Shown here: piece after piece, positions 6,473 to 11,929 of the stretch | How positions within the stretch are numbered: the first letter of the stretch is position 1 | How the letters are laid out: every line of letters starts with the position of its first letter | Assembly (NCBI GenBank): GCA_003455945.1 | Contig: DMPQ01000203.1 | Span: 7,433-19,361 of the forward strand | Direction: 5' to 3' | DNA from: Planctomycetaceae bacterium | Lineage (GTDB): Bacteria > Planctomycetota > Planctomycetia > Pirellulales > Pirellulaceae | DNA length: 11,929 bases | The notes under the pieces: model-generated | Told to the model about the DNA's origin: nothing | The model's database searches: none | What the model saw: the letters and a program-made list of their open reading frames with translations, nothing else | Made by a program: the position numbers and the translations under genes

Positions 6473-9400
6473 CTACTCCGCTTCGATCGGCTCCAGACGG
6501 ACCCGCAACAGGTCGCACAACGCCCCCTGTTGCCCCGCCGAACCCTGCACTTCCAGCCTCAGTCGCCCCGCCGGAAGTTCGACCGTTCCGAGCTCCTGAT
6601 CGCGGTACCGATCCCAAGCCCCGGTCGACTCGATCGTCGTCGCCAACGAGGACGCGACGGGCGATCCGAGTTCCGAAACGAAGCGGACTTCCAGGCGATT
6701 CCCGTCGCTCCCCGGGGCGCAGCTGTAGTCGATCGCTACCCGGTATCGCCCCTGGCGCGACAGATCGATCGTCCAGGCGGTCGAATCCTGCTCCGAGTGC
6801 CACCAACCGACATTGCCGCGCGGGAGTTCGATCGCGATGTCGCCCCCGCGAATCTCGGCCGCCGTCGCCGGAAGTTCGGTCTCTCCTTGGGCCGCAACCG
6901 CGATCGGACGCGGTTCGTTCCCGGGAAGCTCCTTGAACGGCGTCCGCCGCGAACGGAGCAGCGCGATCACGTCCCGCAGCTCTTCGGGCGAAAGGGTCCG
7001 GTCGAGACGTTCGGGCATGAACGAGACGCGTCGCGCCGCGATCTCGACGATGCTCTCGCGCGGCACCGAGGTCCGTTCGGTCGGAGAAGTCTGAACTCGG
7101 ACCGCCGTCGCCCCTTCCTCGAGCAGCAATCCGACGATCGTCCGTCCGTCATCCGTCTCGACCGTCACGCTCCGGTACTTCGCGTCGATGTCGCGCGACG
7201 GCTGCAGGATCGAATCGACCAGACTCTCGATCGACGGCTGACTGAGCGCTGCAAGATCGGGCCCCAGTCTCGCGCTCCCGTCGCCCGGCGCATGACAGGC
7301 GGCGCAGTGCTTCTCGAACGCGACCGCTCCCGCCGCCACCGACCCCTCGGTCTGCGCCACGGCCAAGTAGCGCTCGACCACCTCGGAAAGATCGGGATCG
7401 GTCGGCAACCGCCAGGCGGCGATCAGTTCGACTCGCTCCTTTTCCTCCAGCGACTCGAGCAGCCGATCGCGCTGCGCCGGAGTCATCCAGGCGGCGAAGT
7501 CCGCATCGTCGCGAACGAGTGAGAGCCACGATGCACGCGTCGAGTCGCGTTCGAGCCAGCGATCGATCGCCCGCTCCTGAAGCGCCGGACTCGCTCCCCG
7601 CAGTCGCTCGACCAGTTCTCTCGGTACCGTATCGCCGCGTCGCGCCAGTCGATCGATCACCGCCAACTGCGTCGCGGCGGGATAACGAGGGGGGAGCCGA
7701 TCGAGCAGCCGTTCGTCGAGATCGTCGATCGCCCAGCCGAACAGCATCAGTCGCTCGGCCGCACGATCAGCGTCGTCGGTCCCCGCATCGAGCGCGGCGA
7801 AGTCCGACTCGCGCATCCGATCCAGTCGTTCGCGTGTCGATGGGGCGAGCGCCGACGAATCGATCGGGGCTCCGCGAAGGCGATCGAGTCGCGCGAACAG
7901 GCGGTCGAAACGTCTCGACTCGATCGCTTCGGGACCGATCTGATGCAGCGATTCGTCGAAGAGTGTCGGCCAATCCGCCGCCGGCCGATCGATCGGGCCG
8001 ACGATCGCGCGCGCCAGATCATCGGGCAACTCGAGATTCGCTTCGATCAGATGCCGCAGCGTCTCGCGGCGCCAGATCGCACGCCCTGCGTCGTCGATCG
8101 CCGCAAGGACGGCATGACGATCGTAAGGATCGCTCCATCGATCCAGTCGCTCCAGAGCGCGAGCGATTCGCCGTGCGTCTCCCGACGCGGCATCCTCGGC
8201 GGTCAGACGGACGGCGACCGCATCGACGGTCGCGACATCGAACGCTGCGCTGGCGGCATCGAGATCGATCGCTCGACGAATCGTCTCGTCCGAGACGATA
8301 TCGAGCATCGCGGCGAGATCGGGTTCCCGTGCCAGACGCGCGGCGGCCGCCGCATCGAACCGGTCGAGCTGTTCCAGCAGGGCGAAGGCCTGCGCCCGAG
8401 CCGCGGCGGAACCGGCCGAGGCGGCGACCTCGAGGATCCGCGCCGCCAGATCGTCACGCTCGTTCCAGAGCAGGACCTGATGAGCCAGATCGCGCAGCGC
8501 GCCGCGGGACGAGCCGAGCGCGGCGATCAGGCCGTCATCCGAACCGGTGGCGAAGAGGGCATAGGCTCGATCGTCCGCGTCGCGCACTGCCGAGCGTTCC
8601 CGCTCGGCGATCCGCCACAGCCGGCCGAGCCCTTGGCCGGCGAAGACGTTCGTTCGCGCCCGCGTCTCGTCCGGAATCCACTGCGGATGTTCGATGACGT
8701 AGCGCACCATGTCGACGACGAACAGCGTTCCGTCGGGAGCCGCGCGGACCTGCACCGGACGGAACCAACGATCGGTCGACGTCAGGAACTCGCGCTCCCG
8801 TTCCTCGGCAGAACGCCGCGCCTCGATACGCGTTCCGGCCGTTGCCAGGACGCGCCGATGAACGAGCTGATTGACCGGCTCGCACGTGAACGAGCTGCCG
8901 TCGAGATCGCCTTGCCAGCCGCCGTCACGGAGGATCTCGAGACCGCACGCGCTCGTCGGTCGGCCGGGCGGGCCCGACAGGGCGAAGGTGACGAGCGGCC
9001 CCGACGGATACAGGGTCCCCGGCGCATCGATCACCGTCGGATCGACGGCGCTCGGCGGGGCGTCGAGCCAGGGAGCCCGTTCGGCTCGTCCCGCCGACAA
9101 CGGATAATGACGCAGCAACGTTCCGTTGTCGCAGCCGAACCAGCGGTTCCGATCGTCGCGGGCACGCCCTTGCTGAGTCGACCCGGTGACCGCTTCGAAC
9201 TCGCCGGTGTCCGGCTTCCAGCGGAAGTCGCGCCCGCCGAGCGGATAGTCGGCCGTCACGATCGTTCCGGCTGCATCGTCGCGCCGCACCGTGATCGATC
9301 CGCCGAACAGCCCGCAGCTGCCGTACAGCCAGCCGTCGGGGCTCCAACGCAGACTGTTGACGCGGGCATGCGGATTGTGGGTCGCGAAGCCGTCCAGCAG

Positions 9401-11242
9401 CAACCGCCGTTCGTCGGCTCGCCCGTCCCCGTCGGTATCGCGAGCCAGCAGGACATGCGGCGCGTCGCAGATCAGCACGCCGTCGCGCCACGCCTTGACG
9501 TCGGTCGGAAATCGCAGTCCGTCGCAGAAGACGACGCTCGTCTCGTACGTCCCGTCGCCGTCCAGGTCGTGCAGCCGTCGTACCTGTCCCGACGGAACGA
9601 ACTCCCCGTCGACCGGTCTCGCATAATCGGTCATCTCGCCGACCCAGAGACTCCCGTCAGGAGCGAAGTCGATCGCGACCGGATCGGCGATCGCCGGTTC
9701 GGAGGCCGCCGCGCGGATCTCGAATCGCGGATCGATCCGAAACTTGCGACGCGAACTTTCGACATCGCTCGGCGGGATGCCGTCGGTCCCCGGCGGAACC
9801 TGCCACGACTCGGGCAACTGCCGCTTCACCTCGTCGACGATCGTCTGTTCGAGACCGGGAGCGAGCGTCGTCGGGAGCGCGAAGTAGACCGTCTCGGCGC
9901 CGCCGCCGTAGCCCCCTTCGCTCAGCAGTCGCTCCGACGGAATGTAGGCACAGAAGTCGTTGGCATAAGCGATCGGCCACAATCGCTCGACGTTCAGTTC
10001 TCGCTTCAGGCGATGCGCATAGTCGACGCAGACTTCGCCGGCCAGAAAGACCATGGCCAGTTCGTCGCCGAAGCGAAAGCTGCGGATGACGTAATCGATC
10101 CGGTCGGCAAGCGGCCGTCCGGCGTCGAGCTGCGCGAGCTGATGCCGCGCGTTGAATCCGGCGGGCGACTCCTGAGCCGCGAGCGCTTCGAGCGTCGCGC
10201 GATCCGGGAGCGGCGCCAGAGGCAACGGCACGATCGCGGCTGCCGCCGACGGCTCGCCCGACAGCGGCGTCAGGCCTAGCGCGAGCAGTCGGTCGACCTC
10301 CTTCGCGATCTCGTCCCCTTGCGCCGCCGCGACCGCCTCGCCGTCTCCCGTCACTCCCGAATCGGGATTCGAATCGCTGCCGCAGCCGATCGAGATCAAC
10401 CCTCGGCATCCCGGATGCCGCCGCTCGATCGCGATCCGCGCGTAACCGGCCCAGTCGCCGTTGACCTTGTCGTAAGAGAGCGTGACGCAGTGACACGCAT
10501 AGGTCGTGTGGATCGCCCGAAGCGAACCGTCGAGACCGAAGACGGCGAGGACCGGCAACGAGTGATCGACCGGCCCGCCGGCCGTGCGACGGTTCATCGC
10601 GAAGCCGACCGAGCCGACCGACCAGGCGAGCTTCGACGGAGTCATCGTGTCGAGCGCCTGACGGACGACCGACGTCAGATCATCGGTCAGCTTGGCGGTG
10701 TACGCGCTGATCCGCTGCTGATGCTCCTCGGGAATCGGCGTGCTGAAGATCGTGTCGCACGCCCCGTCGACCTTCGGCGTGCAGTGCGAATGCGTGAAGG
10801 CAATCGACAGTCGCTCGGCCGCGAGGCCGTGACTCTCCGCGACGCGCCGAGCGACTTCGTCGACCATCGTCATGCGGATGCCGAGATTGTCGAGCGTGAC
10901 GAGCACGATCGGCTCGCCGTGCTCCGAGGCGATCGCCATCGCCGTCGCCGCGATCCGCTCTCCCGTCTCGCTCGCCTCGTTACGCCGTCCGCCGAAGCCG
11001 TTCAGTCGGATCGGCGTCGTCGGCGTGACGTCGACCTGCGCGATGCCGACTCGATAGGTCGCTCCCGACAGCGAGTCGTCGGCGGTGGCCGACCTCGCTC
11101 CAACAGCGACCAGCGTGATGACGAAAGCCGCGACCGAGAACGTCCGCATCCGTCGCGCCGTTCCTGCGCGAGTTGCGATCGTGGCGAAGCGGGGAGCATC
11201 GGACGCAAGCGAGTCGCGCCGCGTCGTCGGCGTGCGGGCCAT
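6473..11242 (-). CDS. Exported fusion: ceramidase-like domain + PVC-type dehydrogenase + c-type heme domain + carbohydrate-binding-like domain
   Basis: This encodes 1589 residues. A signal peptide with a long basic n-region has its hydrophobic core at about 36-49 and an ATA-DD site at 52-56. Residues 60-485 resemble neutral/alkaline non-lysosomal ceramidase: THSH (150-153), ACHC (249-252), E403 and Y433 fit its zinc ligands, and GCGSDSNP (286-293) sits at the catalytic Ser region. Residues 500-880 are the Pirellula/Verrucomicrobium-type dehydrogenase propeller (FAPDGSLWVGEM), with calcium-like DLDGDG and DTDGDG loops. Residues 885-1290 are Ala/Arg/Leu-rich helical, HEAT-like. Residues 1300-1435 are a heme domain with CAACH (1313-1317) and likely axial Met1409. 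Residues 1450-1589 look like a CBM-type sandwich. It should act in the periplasm, pairing hydrolysis with electron transfer; the substrate is unknown. ATG 11242 has GGAGG 7 nt upstream. ATG 11149 would give a shorter signal peptide. Confidence 0.9.
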   Translation of the reverse strand: MARTPTTRRDSLASDAPRFATIATRAGTARRMRTFSVAAFVITLVAVGARSATADDSLSGATYRVGIAQVDVTPTTPIRLNGFGGRRNEASETGERIAATAMAIASEHGEPIVLVTLDNLGIRMTMVDEVARRVAESHGLAAERLSIAFTHSHCTPKVDGACDTIFSTPIPEEHQQRISAYTAKLTDDLTSVVRQALDTMTPSKLAWSVGSVGFAMNRRTAGGPVDHSLPVLAVFGLDGSLRAIHTTYACHCVTLSYDKVNGDWAGYARIAIERRHPGCRGLISIGCGSDSNPDSGVTGDGEAVAAAQGDEIAKEVDRLLALGLTPLSGEPSAAAAIVPLPLAPLPDRATLEALAAQESPAGFNARHQLAQLDAGRPLADRIDYVIRSFRFGDELAMVFLAGEVCVDYAHRLKRELNVERLWPIAYANDFCAYIPSERLLSEGGYGGGAETVYFALPTTLAPGLEQTIVDEVKRQLPESWQVPPGTDGIPPSDVESSRRKFRIDPRFEIRAAASEPAIADPVAIDFAPDGSLWVGEMTDYARPVDGEFVPSGQVRRLHDLDGDGTYETSVVFCDGLRFPTDVKAWRDGVLICDAPHVLLARDTDGDGRADERRLLLDGFATHNPHARVNSLRWSPDGWLYGSCGLFGGSITVRRDDAAGTIVTADYPLGGRDFRWKPDTGEFEAVTGSTQQGRARDDRNRWFGCDNGTLLRHYPLSAGRAERAPWLDAPPSAVDPTVIDAPGTLYPSGPLVTFALSGPPGRPTSACGLEILRDGGWQGDLDGSSFTCEPVNQLVHRRVLATAGTRIEARRSAEEREREFLTSTDRWFRPVQVRAAPDGTLFVVDMVRYVIEHPQWIPDETRARTNVFAGQGLGRLWRIAERERSAVRDADDRAYALFATGSDDGLIAALGSSRGALRDLAHQVLLWNERDDLAARILEVAASAGSAAARAQAFALLEQLDRFDAAAAARLAREPDLAAMLDIVSDETIRRAIDLDAASAAFDVATVDAVAVRLTAEDAASGDARRIARALERLDRWSDPYDRHAVLAAIDDAGRAIWRRETLRHLIEANLELPDDLARAIVGPIDRPAADWPTLFDESLHQIGPEAIESRRFDRLFARLDRLRGAPIDSSALAPSTRERLDRMRESDFAALDAGTDDADRAAERLMLFGWAIDDLDERLLDRLPPRYPAATQLAVIDRLARRGDTVPRELVERLRGASPALQERAIDRWLERDSTRASWLSLVRDDADFAAWMTPAQRDRLLESLEEKERVELIAAWRLPTDPDLSEVVERYLAVAQTEGSVAAGAVAFEKHCAACHAPGDGSARLGPDLAALSQPSIESLVDSILQPSRDIDAKYRSVTVETDDGRTIVGLLLEEGATAVRVQTSPTERTSVPRESIVEIAARRVSFMPERLDRTLSPEELRDVIALLRSRRTPFKELPGNEPRPIAVAAQGETELPATAAEIRGGDIAIELPRGNVGWWHSEQDSTAWTIDLSRQGRYRVAIDYSCAPGSDGNRLEVRFVSELGSPVASSLATTIESTGAWDRYRDQELGTVELPAGRLRLEVQGSAGQQGALCDLLRVRLEPIEAE

Positions 11243-11249
11243 GGTGGGA

Positions 11250-11254
11250 CCTCC
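11250..11254 (-). promoter_or_regulatory. Strong Shine-Dalgarno site for the ceramidase-dehydrogenase fusion
   Basis: GGAGG on the minus strand lies 7 nt before the ATG at 11242. Most other starts in this window have no such site. It favours the long form of the protein over the internal ATG at 11149, which would give a more usual signal peptide but has no clear site. Confidence 0.7.
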
Positions 11255-11283
11255 GAATCGGGCGAAGGCAGGGTGGGAGCCGC

Positions 11284-11312
11284 ATTATGCCCGCCCGCGA
11301 TGCGGAAGTCGC
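11284..11312 (-). promoter_or_regulatory. Possible promoter of the fusion gene
   Basis: CATAAT on the minus strand (11289-11284) matches the -10 consensus at 5 of 6 bases. GCGACT (11312-11307), 17 nt upstream, is a poor -35 match. Transcription would start near 11277, about 35 nt before the ATG at 11242 and just ahead of its GGAGG. In the same 259-nt divergent gap, plus-strand TACGAT (11380-11385) is a weaker -10 candidate for the gene starting at 11502, with no recognisable -35. Confidence 0.35.
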
Positions 11313-11489
11313 GTTCGACATGGCTTCCCGTCACACGTCCCGATCCGGCGGTGACTCGTGGCGCCCCGTCGGCGTCGGCTACGATAAGGCGGACCGAGAA
11401 TGACCGAGGGAGCGATCCCGCGTGTCGTTTCCTCCTCCCTCGGCACGCGAATCCCCTTGCGCGCCGCGTCCCGTCGCTCTTCCCGCCAC

Positions 11490-11493
11490 GGAG
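11490..11493 (+). promoter_or_regulatory. Shine-Dalgarno site for the Gfo/Idh/MocA gene
   Basis: GGAG lies 8 nt before the ATG at 11502 on the plus strand. It supports this start over the internal ATG at codon 24, which would remove the arginine-rich n-region of the signal peptide. Confidence 0.55.
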
Positions 11494-11501
11494 TCTCGCC
11501 G

Positions 11502-11929
11502 ATGTCCGCTCCTCGCTCGCTTGACGCTCGATCGTTCCCGTCGATCGGACGGTTGTCTCGGCGCCGCGCGATGCTGCTGTTCGCCGCACTCGCATGTTGC
11601 ACGTTCTTCGCCGCACCGACCGCCGCTCGCGCGGACGATCCGATCCGGATCGGCATCATCGGACTCGACACCAGTCACAGCATCGCGTTCACCGAGCTGT
11701 TCAACGCGGCGTCGCCGTCACCCGAGGTGGCCGGGTTCCGCGTCACCGTCGCCTATCCGCACGGAAGTGCCGACATTCCGTCGAGCGTCGAACGGATCCC
11801 GGGTTACGTCGAGAAGATCCGAACCCTGGGCGTGACGATCGTCGATTCGATTCCCGCGCTCCTCGAGCAGTGCGACGTCGTGCTCCTCGAAACGAACGAT
11901 GGGCGGCTGCATCTCGAGCAGTACCGTCA
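11502..11929 (+). CDS. Gfo/Idh/MocA family oxidoreductase, exported (partial, cut by the window end)
   Basis: The frame is open from ATG 11502 to the window end, giving 142 residues. The n-region has S19-R20-R21-R22, a twin-arginine-like motif, followed by a hydrophobic stretch (24-38) and an ARA-DD cleavage site at 42-46. The mature protein opens with IRIGIIGLDTSHS (48-60), the first strand and turn of an NAD(P)-binding Rossmann fold, in the form that I associate with planctomycete members of this family. VTVAYPHGS (81-89), a likely second strand with AYP, and VVLLETNDGRLHLEQ (126-140) match the rest of the nucleotide-binding half. Tat export would fit a protein that folds with its cofactor in the cytoplasm. 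The catalytic C-terminal half lies outside the window. The gene diverges from the ceramidase-dehydrogenase fusion and may act on a related sugar substrate, which is inference. Confidence 0.88.
   Translation, partial: MSAPRSLDARSFPSIGRLSRRRAMLLFAALACCTFFAAPTAARADDPIRIGIIGLDTSHSIAFTELFNAASPSPEVAGFRVTVAYPHGSADIPSSVERIPGYVEKIRTLGVTIVDSIPALLEQCDVVLLETNDGRLHLEQYR

Noticed and set aside
3320..7522. Plus-strand open frame of 1400 codons opposite the kinase, sigma and fusion genes
   Set aside because: It is the antisense shadow of three well-supported genes in very GC-rich DNA. Its product is rich in Arg, Gln, Asp and Pro with no recognisable domain and no ribosome site.
7943..10279. Plus-strand open frame of 778 codons opposite the fusion gene
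   Set aside because: Same cause: antisense to clear propeller and ceramidase domains, with composition typical of a reverse-frame translation.
10319..11524. Plus-strand open frame of 401 codons near the right end
   Set aside because: It overlaps the 5' half of the fusion gene in antisense, runs through its promoter region and into the real gene at 11502 in another frame.
11422..11835. Plus-strand 137-codon frame at the right end
   Set aside because: It is an off-frame shadow of the Gfo/Idh/MocA gene, whose frame has a signal peptide, a Rossmann motif and a ribosome site.

Overview
The window looks like a chromosomal segment of a planctomycete, probably Pirellulales-like. The evidence is very high GC coding sequence, a PVC-type membrane-bound dehydrogenase joined to a CxxCH heme domain, a secreted Gfo/Idh/MocA oxidoreductase of the type common in that phylum, and an ECF sigma factor next to a Ser/Thr kinase. 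This assignment is inferred from family content only; no rRNA or other phylogenetic marker is present.

Layout, left to right. Positions 1-63 (minus) hold what may be the first 21 codons of another glycosyltransferase-like gene. Positions 79-1017 (minus) are a family-2-type glycosyltransferase with a degenerate DxD site. Positions 1193-2503 (minus) are a GT4-type glycosyltransferase. These probably form a glycan assembly group read right to left. Positions 2504-2854 hold no convincing protein gene but are densely structured: a 14-bp hairpin, an 8-bp hairpin with a UUCG loop and a textbook intrinsic terminator. All three fold better as plus-strand RNA, although both flanking genes are on the minus strand. 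This is the best candidate for something undescribed: a small plus-strand RNA antisense to the leader of the GT4 gene.

Positions 2855-6265 (minus) form a two-gene signalling operon. An ECF sigma factor comes first. It is followed 30 nt later by a 920-residue membrane Ser/Thr kinase that carries an N-terminal HxxxCxxC zinc motif (anti-sigma-like), one transmembrane helix and a C-terminal beta-propeller-like region predicted to lie outside the cytoplasmic membrane. A sigma-70-like promoter lies just upstream of the sigma gene. I infer that the kinase both holds and controls the sigma factor.

Positions 6473-11242 (minus) encode one 1589-residue exported protein. It joins a neutral-ceramidase-like domain, a PVC-type dehydrogenase propeller, a helical repeat region, a c-type heme domain (CAACH) and a C-terminal carbohydrate-binding-like sandwich. 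It has a strong Shine-Dalgarno site and a plausible promoter. Positions 11502-11929 (plus, cut by the window end) encode a Tat-like exported Gfo/Idh/MocA oxidoreductase, transcribed divergently. The last two genes together suggest periplasmic breakdown or oxidation of lipid- or sugar-linked substrates. I saw no tRNA, rRNA, CRISPR array or insertion sequence.
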